Source: Alphaproteobacteria bacterium (GTDB lineage: Bacteria; Pseudomonadota; Alphaproteobacteria; JAEULC01). From it: a stretch of DNA of 19,161 nucleotides. How positions within the stretch are numbered: position 1 is the stretch's first letter; each line of letters starts with the position of its first letter. Below the pieces are notes generated by a model. It was not told the DNA's origin. It ran no database searches and saw only the letters and a program-made list of their open reading frames with translations. The stretch spans positions 1 through 19,161 of the forward strand of contig JADZDN010000371.1 of NCBI GenBank assembly GCA_020851015.1, given 5' to 3'. The translations under genes were made by a program, and so were the position numbers. Positions 1 through 7,650 of the stretch are shown here, one piece after another.

Positions 1-624
1 GCCCATCGGCGTGCGCGACATGATCTTGGCGCGCGCCGCCTCGTCGACCATCACCTTCTTCAGAAGCTCGGTCGCGATGCTGCCCGGGCCGATCGCGTTG
101 ACGCGGATGCCGTGGTCGACCAGCGCCAGCGACATGGTCCGCGTGAGCTGGTTCACGCCGCCCTTGCTGACGACATAGGAGGTGATGTTGGGAATCGCCA
201 TCACCGCGTTGACCGAGGACATGTGGATGATGTTGCCGCCGCCCCCTTGCTTGACCATCTGCTTCGCCGCGGCCTGGCCGCACAGGAAATAGCCCTTCAG
301 GTTCACGCGCAGCACGCGGTCGAAATCCTCCTCGCCGAGCTCGAGAAAGTCGCAGGCATGCACGATGCCGGCGTTGTTGACCAGGACGTCCAGCCGCCCA
401 TGCGCCTTGACCGCGGCCGCGACCAGCGCGTCGGCGTCCTTCTTGCTGCCGGTGTCGGCATGGACATAGCGCGCGCCGATCCCCTTGGCGGTCGCTTCGC
501 CGGCCTTGTCGTCGATGTCGCAGATCACGACCTTGGCGCCCTCCTTGACGAATCGCTCGGCCACCGCCTTGCCGATGCCGCCCGCTGCGCCTGTCACGAT
601 CGCGACCTTGTCCTTCAGCCTCAT
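1..624 (-). CDS. SDR-family NAD(P)-dependent oxidoreductase (3' end outside window)
   Basis: The reverse strand reads open from an ATG at 624 to the window edge, giving the first 208 residues with no stop. It is a classical short-chain dehydrogenase. The nucleotide-binding TGAAGGIG is at residues 11-18, NNAG at 83-86, catalytic Ser at 137 and the YVVSK tetrad (Tyr150, Lys154) follow, and GPGSIATE lies where the substrate loop begins. Asp36 ends the second beta strand, which in this family favours NAD(H) over NADP(H). The start is supported by a purine-rich AGAAGGAAAGAAG just upstream. Classical SDRs are about 250 residues, so roughly 40 are missing. It lies 134 bp downstream of prpE on the same strand, with a palindromic repeat between, so cotranscription is possible but not assured. 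The substrate cannot be told; a 3-hydroxyacyl or sugar alcohol substrate would be a guess. Confidence 0.93.
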   Translation of the reverse strand, partial: MRLKDKVAIVTGAAGGIGKAVAERFVKEGAKVVICDIDDKAGEATAKGIGARYVHADTGSKKDADALVAAAVKAHGRLDVLVNNAGIVHACDFLELGEEDFDRVLRVNLKGYFLCGQAAAKQMVKQGGGGNIIHMSSVNAVMAIPNITSYVVSKGGVNQLTRTMSLALVDHGIRVNAIGPGSIATELLKKVMVDEAARAKIMSRTPMG

Positions 625-648
625 CTTCTTTCCTTCTCTCGCGTTGCC

Positions 649-751
649 GTTGACCCCCTCCCTACCCTCCCCCTGAGGGGGAGGGGCAAGAGCGGTCCGC
701 TTCGTTATTGTATTCCCCCTCCCTCAGGGAGGGGGTAGGGGGAGGGTCAAC
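649..751. repeat. Paired REP-like palindromic element (two inverted hairpin units)
   Basis: Two roughly 37-nt units face each other. The left unit (649-686) begins GTTGACC and contains a 9-bp hairpin, 665-673 with 677-685, loop TGA. The right unit (715-751) is its inverted near-copy, with a 9-bp hairpin, 715-723 with 727-735, loop TCA, ending in GGTCAAC. About 28 bp of less G/C-run-rich sequence separates them. This is the architecture of a bipartite extragenic palindrome. It sits between prpE and the SDR gene, where it may end or attenuate transcription or protect the 3' end of the prpE mRNA. The structure is read directly; the function is inferred. Confidence 0.8.
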
Positions 752-758
752 CGGCGCC

Positions 759-2666
759 TCACGCCATCTTCCCCCTGGCATAGCCCACGGCGCGCAGGGC
801 TTCCGTGATCTCCGGCAGCACGCCCGGATCGTCGATCGTGGCGGGGGCCTTGTAGGCCTCGCTGTCGGCGATCTTCTGCATCGTGCCGCGCAGGATCTTG
901 CCCGAGCGGGTCTTCGGCAGGCGCTTGACCACCGTCGCCACCTTGAAGAAGGCCACCGGCCCGATGCGATCGCGCACCATCTTCACGGTCTCGGCCACGA
1001 TGTCGGCGTCGGCGCGATGCACGCCCGCCTTCAAGACCAGGAAACCCAGCGGCACCTGGCCCTTCATCGAATCGGCCGCGCCGATCACCGCGCATTCCGC
1101 CACGTCGGGATGCGACGCCAGCACCTCCTCGATCGCGCCGGTGGACAGGCGATGGCCGGCGACGTTGATCACGTCGTCGGTGCGCGCCATGACGAAGACA
1201 TAGCCGTCCTGGTCGATGAAGCCCGCGTCGCCGGTCTTGTAATAGCCGGGATACTCCTTCATGTAGCTGTCGACATAGCGCTGCTCGGCGTTCCACAAGG
1301 TGGGGAAGCTGCCGGGCGGCAGCGGCAGTTTGGCGACGATCGCGCCGATACCGCCGGGCTTCACCTGCTTGCCCGCGCCATCGAGCACCTGCAGGTCGTA
1401 GCCCGGCACCGCGCGGGTCGGCGAGCCCGGCTTCACCGGCAGCATGCCCAGGCCCATGCAGTTGGCGGCGATCGACCATCCCGTCTCGGTCTGCCACCAG
1501 TGGTCGATCACCGGCACCTTCAGATGCTCCTGCGCCCAGTAGAGCGTGTCGGGATCGCAGCGCTCGCCCGCCAGGAACAGCGTGCGGAAATGCCGCAGGT
1601 CGTACTTGCCGATCAGCGTGCCCTTGGGATCGTCGCGCTTGATGGCGCGGAACGCCGTGGGCGCGGTGAACATCGCGGCGCACTTGTATTCCGCGATCAC
1701 GCGCCAGAATGCGCCCGCGTCCGGCGTGCCGACCGGCTTGCCTTCGTAGAGGATGGTGGTGCAGCCGTAGATCAGGGGCGCATAGACGATATAGGAATGC
1801 CCGACCACCCAGCCGACATCCGAGGCCGCCCAGTACACCTCGCCCGGCTGCATGCCGTAGATGTTCTTCATCGACCAGTGGAGCGCGACCAGGTGCCCGC
1901 CGTTGTCGCGCACGATGCCCTTGGGCGCGCCGGTCGTACCCGAGGTGTAGAGGACGTAAAGCGGGTCCGTCGCCGCGACGCTGACGCAGCCCGCGGGCGC
2001 GGCCTTGGCCACCGCCTCGCGCCAGTCGCGGTCGCGTCCCTTCACCAGCTCGCAACGCTGCTGGTCGCGCTGCAGGATGAGGCAGGCCTTGGGCTTGTGC
2101 CTGGCAAGCTCGATCGCGCCGTCGAGCAGGGGTTTGTAGGCGACGATGCGGCCCGGCTCGATGCCGCAGGACGCGCTCAAGACCATCACCGGCTTGGCGT
2201 CGTCGATGCGCGTGGCGAGCTCGTTGGCGGCGAAGCCGCCGAACACGACGGAATGCACGGCGCCGAGGCGCGCACAGGCCAGCATGGCCATCACCGCCTC
2301 GGGCACCATCGGCATGTAGATGATGACGCGGTCGCCCGGCTTGACGCCCTCGGCCGCGATCGCGCCGGCGAGCTTCGCCACCTCGTCGCGGAACGCGCGG
2401 TAGGTATAGGTCTTCTTCTGGCCGGTGACCGGGCTGTCGTAGATCAGCGCCAGGCGGTCGCCGTGTCCCGCGTCGACGTGCCGGTCCAGGGCATTGAAGC
2501 AGGTATTGACCTTGGCGCCGACGAACCAGCGATAGAAGGGCGGCTTGCCCGCCTCCAGCACCTTGTCCCAGCGCTTGTCCCAGTGGATGTCCTCGGCCGC
2601 GCGCGCCCAGAACGCCTCGGGATCGCGCCGCCACGCGCCGTATTCGGCGTCATATCGACTGGTCAT
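759..2666 (-). CDS. prpE: Propionate--CoA ligase (AMP-forming)
   Basis: The 635-residue product activates propionate to propionyl-CoA through an acyl-adenylate in the cytoplasm, feeding the methylcitrate or methylmalonyl-CoA route. An ACS-type N-terminal region (about 1-70) is followed by the adenylate-forming core. The P-loop YTSGTTGAPKG is at 240-250, WWQTETG at 390-396, YYKTGD near 475-480 and the hinge region TDDVINVAGHRLS at 496-508. The PKTRSGKILRG motif carries the catalytic Lys590, close to Lys592 of Salmonella PrpE. Length and the VINVAGHRLSTG text fit PrpE; acetyl-CoA synthetase is the alternative, since the two are close paralogues. ATG at 2666 was chosen because a strong AAAGGAGGGG lies a few bases upstream; a longer reading into 2996 has no such site and overlaps the divergent neighbour. 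It is divergent from a second acyl-CoA ligase at 2801. Confidence 0.92.
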   Translation of the reverse strand: MTSRYDAEYGAWRRDPEAFWARAAEDIHWDKRWDKVLEAGKPPFYRWFVGAKVNTCFNALDRHVDAGHGDRLALIYDSPVTGQKKTYTYRAFRDEVAKLAGAIAAEGVKPGDRVIIYMPMVPEAVMAMLACARLGAVHSVVFGGFAANELATRIDDAKPVMVLSASCGIEPGRIVAYKPLLDGAIELARHKPKACLILQRDQQRCELVKGRDRDWREAVAKAAPAGCVSVAATDPLYVLYTSGTTGAPKGIVRDNGGHLVALHWSMKNIYGMQPGEVYWAASDVGWVVGHSYIVYAPLIYGCTTILYEGKPVGTPDAGAFWRVIAEYKCAAMFTAPTAFRAIKRDDPKGTLIGKYDLRHFRTLFLAGERCDPDTLYWAQEHLKVPVIDHWWQTETGWSIAANCMGLGMLPVKPGSPTRAVPGYDLQVLDGAGKQVKPGGIGAIVAKLPLPPGSFPTLWNAEQRYVDSYMKEYPGYYKTGDAGFIDQDGYVFVMARTDDVINVAGHRLSTGAIEEVLASHPDVAECAVIGAADSMKGQVPLGFLVLKAGVHRADADIVAETVKMVRDRIGPVAFFKVATVVKRLPKTRSGKILRGTMQKIADSEAYKAPATIDDPGVLPEITEALRAVGYARGKMA

Positions 2667-2762
2667 GCCGGTTTCCCCTCCTTTATCCTTGCGCGGCGGT
2701 CGCATCCCCGGCTGCGATACGCCGCGGTGGCCAGCGCCGCAGTCTGCCGGCAGCACCCGCGA

Positions 2763-2769
2763 TTTGCAA
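2763..2769. promoter_or_regulatory. Possible ScfR/PccR-type half-site (TTTGCAA) between divergent ligase genes
   Basis: The 134-bp divergent region contains one TTTGCAA followed by TTTAG. Short-chain fatty-acyl-CoA regulators of the ScfR family, such as PccR in Rhodobacter, are known to recognise paired TTTGCAAA-like motifs near propionyl-CoA genes. Only one clear copy is visible here, and a palindromic TTGCAA can occur by chance, so this is a weak suggestion. No convincing -35/-10 pair was found for either divergent gene. Confidence 0.2.
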
Positions 2770-2800
2770 TTTAGCCATCGCCGACCCGCGAACCGAGGCC

Positions 2801-4432
<1,632 letters not shown>

Positions 4433-4469
4433 CGGCCCAGCCGCGCACATGCCGGGCCCTGCCAGCGCT

Positions 4470-4507
4470 GCGCCAGCCCCCTTGCCGCGTCGAAACGCGG
4501 CTGGCGC
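4470..4507. terminator. Hairpin between convergent genes, possible bidirectional terminator
   Basis: A perfect 9-bp inverted repeat pairs 4470-4478 with 4499-4507. Nested within it is an alternative 7-bp stem, 4484-4490 with 4495-4501, closed by a CGAA tetraloop. The position between convergent stop codons (4432 and 4514) fits a terminator, but neither strand has a T-run afterwards, so it may act with Rho or only as a 3'-end stabiliser. Confidence 0.4.
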
Positions 4508-4513
4508 GGTCGC

Positions 4514-4681
4514 CTAGCTGTGGCTGAGGCGGGCTATCTCGTCCTTGATCTTCAGTTTTTCGCGCTTGAGGGTATGGATTTGCTGGGTATCGGGGAGCGG
4601 TCGGTGGGTTTCGTCGTCGATCGCCTTGTCAAGCCTTGCATGCTTGGCCTTCAGCGCTTCGATCTGCTCCAGAGACACCAT
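4514..4681 (-). CDS. DUF465 / YdcH-family small protein (copy 1)
   Basis: The 55-residue product begins MVSLEQIEALKAKHARLDKAID and ends KREKLKIKDEIARLSHS. It is a short, charged, two-helix hairpin protein with heptad-like spacing. The core, hxxLKxxHxxLDxxI followed by hxxLKxxKLxLKDEI, is typical of DUF465 (YdcH-like), a family with no firmly assigned role. The ATG at 4681 has a clear GGAGG about 8 bases upstream, so this short frame is preferred over longer readings through the same region. A promoter candidate lies at 4717-4745. It resembles the second DUF465 protein at 5474, which is on the opposite strand beyond the TIGR02444-like gene. Confidence 0.88.
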   Translation of the reverse strand: MVSLEQIEALKAKHARLDKAIDDETHRPLPDTQQIHTLKREKLKIKDEIARLSHS

Positions 4682-4716
4682 CGCACAACCTCCGTGGTCG
4701 GTTATGTCGCGCGCAA

Positions 4717-4745
4717 GAATGCTACGCCCATGTCCCGCAATTGCC
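4717..4745 (-). promoter_or_regulatory. Sigma-70-type promoter candidate for DUF465 copy 1
   Basis: On the minus strand TTGGCA (4745-4740) is followed by a 17-bp spacer and TAGCAT (4722-4717). Each box matches the consensus at four or more of six positions. The start point would be near 4710, giving a leader of about 28 nt that includes the GGAGG ribosome site. It was read by eye and not scored statistically. Confidence 0.5.
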
Positions 4746-4827
4746 AAACGCGAATCGCTTGCAACCATTCCATCTGGGATACCAGAAGGATTTTCAAGGC
4801 CCTGTAGGAGCGGCCCGCTGCGCCCCG

Positions 4828-5394
4828 TCAGGCCCCGAAGGCGCGGTCGACAACGCGCTTGGCAGCGCCTGCCGTCATCGGAAAAACCGCCGCCAGGAGG
4901 ATCGCCAGATGCGCGCAATCCTCGGCATCCGCTTGGAGGCCCGCGACCCGCCAATAGCAGGCCAGGGCCGCGGCAGCATCGGCTGCGTCTGCCGCGCCCG
5001 GCGGCCGGCCGGCTTCGGACAGGGCGGCCGACAGGACGTCCAGCTCGGTCCGCTCGGCCGCCAGCTCGGCCGCGGCGACGACCTGGCGCGCGGTCTCGGC
5101 CTCCGCGCTGGCGGCAGGAGCGCCCGAGAAGCGCCAGCCCTTGAGCGCGCGGCGAATCGCCCGGAGGGGCAGCACGGCCTGCGCGCGCCAGGGAGCGACC
5201 TCGGCCAAGGCCGCGCGCAACTGCTGCTCCGATGGCGGCGCGCGACCCGCGACCGTCGCGTGCAGCAGCGCCAACAGCGCCACCACGTCGGCGCCGCGAC
5301 GGTCCTGCAGCGACAGGCAGGCCGCCCGCACGCCGGGCCGGCCGTAGAGCGAAACGGCGAGGTCCCATGCCGACAGGTTGGCGTCGTTCTCCAC
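4828..5394 (-). CDS. TIGR02444-like (DUF2390) conserved hypothetical protein
   Basis: From a GTG at 5394 the product is 188 residues, mostly alanine-rich helices. Near its N-terminus it has LSAWDLAVSLYGRPGVRAACLSLQD followed by GADVVALLALLHA. That arrangement is characteristic of the TIGR02444 family of soluble proteins with no known function. No signal peptide, membrane segment or catalytic motif is visible. The reading frame stays open to an ATG at 5550, but that would overlap the divergent DUF465 gene at 5474 and its upstream residues look like antisense of it, so the GTG start is preferred; an AAGG lies about 10 bases upstream. It sits 146 bp upstream of DUF465 copy 1 on the same strand, which has its own promoter candidate. 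Confidence 0.78.
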   Translation of the reverse strand: MENDANLSAWDLAVSLYGRPGVRAACLSLQDRRGADVVALLALLHATVAGRAPPSEQQLRAALAEVAPWRAQAVLPLRAIRRALKGWRFSGAPAASAEAETARQVVAAAELAAERTELDVLSAALSEAGRPPGAADAADAAAALACYWRVAGLQADAEDCAHLAILLAAVFPMTAGAAKRVVDRAFGA

Positions 5395-5426
5395 CGAATC
5401 GTTGCCTTGTCCCCCCGCGCTTCGGA

Positions 5427-5432
5427 TAGAAT
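5427..5432 (+). promoter_or_regulatory. -10 box candidate (TAGAAT) for DUF465 copy 2
   Basis: TAGAAT matches five of six consensus positions and would give a start near 5439 and a leader of about 35 nt. The best -35 match, TTGCCT at 5402-5407, is 19 bp away, longer than ideal. The box lies just upstream of the divergent GTG of the TIGR02444-like gene. Confidence 0.35.
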
Positions 5433-5473
5433 GCGCGCCCGCCGGCACGGCGCGCAACGACGACAAGCGGACG

Positions 5474-5674
5474 ATGGACGAACAGGAACGCCTGCAGCAG
5501 AAGCTGGCCGAGCTCAAGAGCGAGCATCGTGATCTCGACGACGTGATCAACCGCCTGGCCGAGCAGCGGCCGGTCGACCTGATCCAGATTCAGCGGCTGA
5601 AGAAGCGCAAGCTGGTGCTGAAGGACCTGATCGCGAAGATCGAGAGCATGCTGCTGCCGGACATCATCGCCTGA
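5474..5674 (+). CDS. DUF465 / YdcH-family small protein (copy 2)
   Basis: The 66-residue protein has two charged helices, LQQKLAELKSEHRDLDDVI and IQRLKKRKLVLKDLIAKIE. The layout is the same as the other DUF465 protein in this window, with an 11-residue longer C-terminal end (SMLLPDIIA). The conserved ExRxLD and LKKxKLxLKD positions are all present. The family is small, cytoplasmic and probably coiled-coil forming; its role is unknown. ATG 5474 is preceded only by a weak AAGCGG. Its stop is 26 bp from the convergent hydrolase stop. Its pairing with copy 1 around a TIGR02444 gene is likely a local duplication followed by divergence, but that is inference. Confidence 0.88.
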   Translation: MDEQERLQQKLAELKSEHRDLDDVINRLAEQRPVDLIQIQRLKKRKLVLKDLIAKIESMLLPDIIA

Positions 5675-5700
5675 AGGGGTTCGCTCCTTCCGACCGCGCC

Positions 5701-6399
5701 TTATCCCTGCAGCCAGTAGCGCATCACCGCCGTCACCGCCTCGGGCATCTCCATCGGGGCCAGGTGGCCGCAATCCTCGATGATGACCAGCCGGGCGCCG
5801 GGTATGCCCTTGGCCATCTTCTCGTGTTCGACCAGCGGCGTCAGCGCGTCCTGGCGGCCGCACAGCACGAGGGTGGGACAGGCGATGCGCGGCAGCAGTC
5901 CCAGCGCGTCGGCGCGGTCGAGCATGGCCTGCTGCTGGTCGAGCGCCAGGCGCGGGCCGATGCGCCGCGTCATGGCGTCGATGTCGCCCATCAGCTCCAG
6001 GTCGCCCAGCCGCGCCGGGTGGATCAGCAGCGGCTTGAACTCCTCGAGCATCGCGTCGAACCGGTCGGCGCGCAAAAGGTCCATCATCCGCTTGCGGCGC
6101 TCGGTCGAGGCCGGGGTGTTGCCGGACGCCATGGTGTCGAGCAGGGCCAGGCGCTCCACGCGCTGCGGCGCCTGGCGCATGATCTCGAACGCGAGATAGC
6201 CGCCCATCGACAGCCCGGCCAGCGCGAAGCGGGGCGGCGCCTTGGCCAGGATGGCCCGGGCCATCGCCGCCATCGTGCTGCCCCCGTCGGTATCGGCGAC
6301 CGTCATATCGGCGATGTCCGCCAGGTAGCGGATCTGGTGCGACCACAGCGCCGCGTCGCAGAGATGGCCGGGAACCAGCAGCAGGGGCGTCTTGGTCAT
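5701..6399 (-). CDS. Alpha/beta-fold hydrolase
   Basis: The 232-residue single-domain protein has an oxyanion-region motif LLLVPGHLCDAALW near the start and the nucleophile elbow GLSMGG with Ser64. The acid Asp184 is in GRQDALTP and the base His212 is in EDCGHLAPME, so the catalytic triad is complete. The cap region (about 95-165) is helical and rich in Arg/Asp. Esterases, ring-cleavage product hydrolases and MenH-like enzymes share this layout, so the substrate cannot be named. ATG 6399 (MTKTPLLL) has GGAAGGA upstream with a slightly long spacer; an extended upstream reading adds low-quality Arg-rich residues and was rejected. It is monocistronic as far as the window shows. Confidence 0.88.
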   Translation of the reverse strand: MTKTPLLLVPGHLCDAALWSHQIRYLADIADMTVADTDGGSTMAAMARAILAKAPPRFALAGLSMGGYLAFEIMRQAPQRVERLALLDTMASGNTPASTERRKRMMDLLRADRFDAMLEEFKPLLIHPARLGDLELMGDIDAMTRRIGPRLALDQQQAMLDRADALGLLPRIACPTLVLCGRQDALTPLVEHEKMAKGIPGARLVIIEDCGHLAPMEMPEAVTAVMRYWLQG

Positions 6400-6566
6400 C
6401 GCGTCGCTCGTCCTTCCAGAGGGGCGCGGAGTGTGCGGGCACGCAATTCGGCGCGTCAATACGCGCAAGCGACCCGCGGCGATCGTCCGGCGGCACGCGC
6501 CGTTCGGCGGCCTCCACGCGTCGGCCGCTCGCGCGAAGCCGGTCCGTCCTGGTCCGCGCGCGCTGC

Positions 6567-6595
6567 TTGCGGGGCCGGGATGATGCGGCTATAAG
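6567..6595 (+). promoter_or_regulatory. Promoter candidate for tRNA-Pro
   Basis: TTGCGG (6567-6572), a 17-bp spacer and TATAAG (6590-6595) precede the tRNA. The tRNA 5' end at 6611 would lie about 8-10 nt after the predicted start, a short leader typical of tRNA genes. Confidence 0.55.
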
Positions 6596-6610
6596 ACGCC
6601 CCTTGCCGGC

Positions 6611-6687
6611 CGGAGTGTAGCTCAGCCTGGTAGAGCACTAGCTTCGGGAGCTAGGGGCCGGAGGTTCAAATCCTCTCACTCCGACCA
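6611..6687 (+). tRNA. tRNA-Pro (anticodon CGG)
   Basis: A full 77-nt cloverleaf including encoded CCA. The acceptor stem CGGAGTG pairs with CACTCCG. The D-arm is AGCTCAGCCTGGTAGAGC, and the anticodon stem CTAGC/GCTAG encloses loop TTCGGGA with anticodon CGG. The T-arm is GAGG-TTCAAAT-CCTC. It reads CCG proline codons, abundant in this high-GC coding sequence. It stands alone between a hydrolase and the cytochrome operon; no integrase or duplicated tRNA 3' end follows. Confidence 0.97.
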
Positions 6688-6707
6688 TTCGTTTTCACAG
6701 CTACTTC

Positions 6708-6723
6708 AACGCTGTAGCGTTTT
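6708..6723 (+). terminator. Weak intrinsic terminator after tRNA-Pro
   Basis: AACGC-TGTA-GCGTT forms a 5-bp stem with a tetraloop, followed at once by a run of four T and further T-rich bases. It is located 20 nt after the tRNA CCA end. The stem is short, so confidence is moderate. Confidence 0.45.
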
Positions 6724-6880
6724 CGTCTTCAGGGACATGCGGCGATCGACGGCGGGAACGGGGCGCTACGCCGCGCTCTACCGCCCGTGTACATGTCCGC
6801 TGTAACCGCCGCCGCGGCTTCCACCTAAGGTCGACCGATGACGCAAAGCCCGGCCGATGCCGGTGCGTCGCGCAACAGGG

Positions 6881-7234
6881 TCAAGGACGGCGCAGGCTGA
6901 GGATGTAAGCGATCAGGTCGTCGCTCTGCTCGCGCGACAGCTTGAAGTCCGGCATCCGCTTGTGCGGCGTCATCAGGAACGCGCGCAAGCGGAATTCCGT
7001 CGTGCCGGGATCGTTGGCGAGTTCGACGAAAGGCGGCGCCAGGTCGGTAGCGCCGCGGCGCACGTCGGGCGCCACCAGATGGCAGGCGCTGCACCACTCG
7101 GTCGCCAGGCGCTTGCCGGCGGCCGCGTCGCCGAGCTGCTGGGCCTGAAGCGGGCCGGACGATGCCGCCAACAAGAGCACGCCGGCCGCGACCGCGAACC
7201 GTTCGCCGCGCCGCGACCCGCTTGGCGCCTTCAT
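6881..7234 (-). CDS. Small periplasmic c-type cytochrome (monohaem, class I)
   Basis: The 117-residue precursor has an N-terminal basic segment, a hydrophobic stretch (about 13-25) and a likely signal cleavage after LQA at residue 31. The mature protein is about 86 residues. The haem attachment site WCSACH has Cys48, Cys51 and axial His52. The likely sixth ligand is Met94 in KRMPDF, and the C-terminal helix DDLIAYILSL is typical of class I cytochromes. It should carry electrons in the periplasm; the partner is unknown. Its ATG overlaps the TGA of the preceding gene as ATGA, so the two are translationally coupled. The operon is preceded by an FNR/FixK-type box, suggesting expression at low oxygen. 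Confidence 0.92.
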   Translation of the reverse strand: MKAPSGSRRGERFAVAAGVLLLAASSGPLQAQQLGDAAAGKRLATEWCSACHLVAPDVRRGATDLAPPFVELANDPGTTEFRLRAFLMTPHKRMPDFKLSREQSDDLIAYILSLRRP

Positions 7235-7542
7235 GGGGCAGCCGTCGCTTTCGCGAGGCGCTGGGCGGCGGACATGACGAGGTCGCGGTGGAACGGGTCG
7301 GGCTGCTGCGCGCGCAACAGCGTCGCCAGGTCGTCCAGCATGGCGGCGAACAGGTCATAGTGAAGGTGAAGCTCGACCAGCCGCTTGGCGTCGTCGCGGC
7401 GTTCGAGCTTCAGCGTCACGCCGGCCGGGTCGGCCTTCACCTCGTAGCGCGCGCTGCGGCTGAACGTGCCCATATAGGCCTTGTCCGGAAACTCGATCGC
7501 CACCTCGGCGCGATCCGGCACGGGTTTCATATTCGTGGGCAT
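7231..7542 (-). CDS. Hypothetical protein coupled to cytochrome c
   Basis: I do not recognise the family. The 103-residue product from ATG 7542 has a probable beta-rich first half (AEVAIEFPDKAYMGTFSRSARYEVKADPAGVTLKLERRD) and a helical second half (LVELHLHYDLFAAMLDDLATLLRA). There is no cysteine, signal peptide or membrane segment, so it should be cytoplasmic. ATG 7542 was chosen because AGGAAGG lies upstream. A TTG at 7596 would add a CPSC-containing extension, but it lies upstream of the predicted transcription start near 7572. The stop overlaps the cytochrome start by 4 nt. Its position as first gene of an oxygen-regulated cytochrome operon hints at a role tied to respiration, which is inference only. 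Confidence 0.72.
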   Translation of the reverse strand: MPTNMKPVPDRAEVAIEFPDKAYMGTFSRSARYEVKADPAGVTLKLERRDDAKRLVELHLHYDLFAAMLDDLATLLRAQQPDPFHRDLVMSAAQRLAKATAAP

Positions 7543-7578
7543 GACCTGGCGCACCTTCCTGCCATTGCAAGATGGACA

Positions 7579-7619
7579 ATCATAGCCATGCGGCAAGCCC
7601 GGCCCTTGAGCCAGATCAA
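7579..7619 (-). promoter_or_regulatory. FNR/FixK-type class II promoter of the cytochrome operon
   Basis: At 7606-7619 the sequence TTGAG-CCAG-ATCAA matches the FNR/FixK/Anr consensus TTGAT-N4-ATCAA at nine of ten fixed positions. On the minus strand TATGAT (7584-7579) matches the -10 consensus at five of six. A start near 7572 would put the box centre (7612.5) at about -40 to -41, the classic class II activation distance, and leave a leader of roughly 30 nt before ATG 7542. The next plus-strand gene is kilobases away, so the target is the minus-strand operon. Confidence 0.7.
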
Positions 7620-7634
7620 TACCCGATTGCCGCC

Positions 7635-7650
7635 CCGGTCCAGGGACCGG
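7635..7650 (-). terminator. Hairpin directly after the universal stress protein gene
   Basis: CCGGTC (7635-7640) pairs with GACCGG (7645-7650) around a CAGG loop, immediately beyond the TGA of the Usp gene. No T-run follows on the minus strand, so intrinsic termination is doubtful; it may be a pause or 3'-end structure. Confidence 0.3.

Noticed and set aside
708..2774. A 688-residue open frame on the plus strand, antisense to prpE
   Set aside because: Its Arg/His/Ala-rich translation has no family features, while the opposite strand encodes a complete PrpE with all motifs. Long antisense frames are expected at this GC content.
6730..6805. GGACATG ... CATGTCC inverted repeat in the gap after tRNA-Pro
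   Set aside because: The arms are seven bases and about 55 nt apart with GC-rich filler. No gene start or known regulator site fits.
6611..6880. tRNA-Pro as an integration site for a mobile element
   Set aside because: No duplicated tRNA 3' end, integrase or phage-like gene follows; the next genes are an ordinary cytochrome operon.
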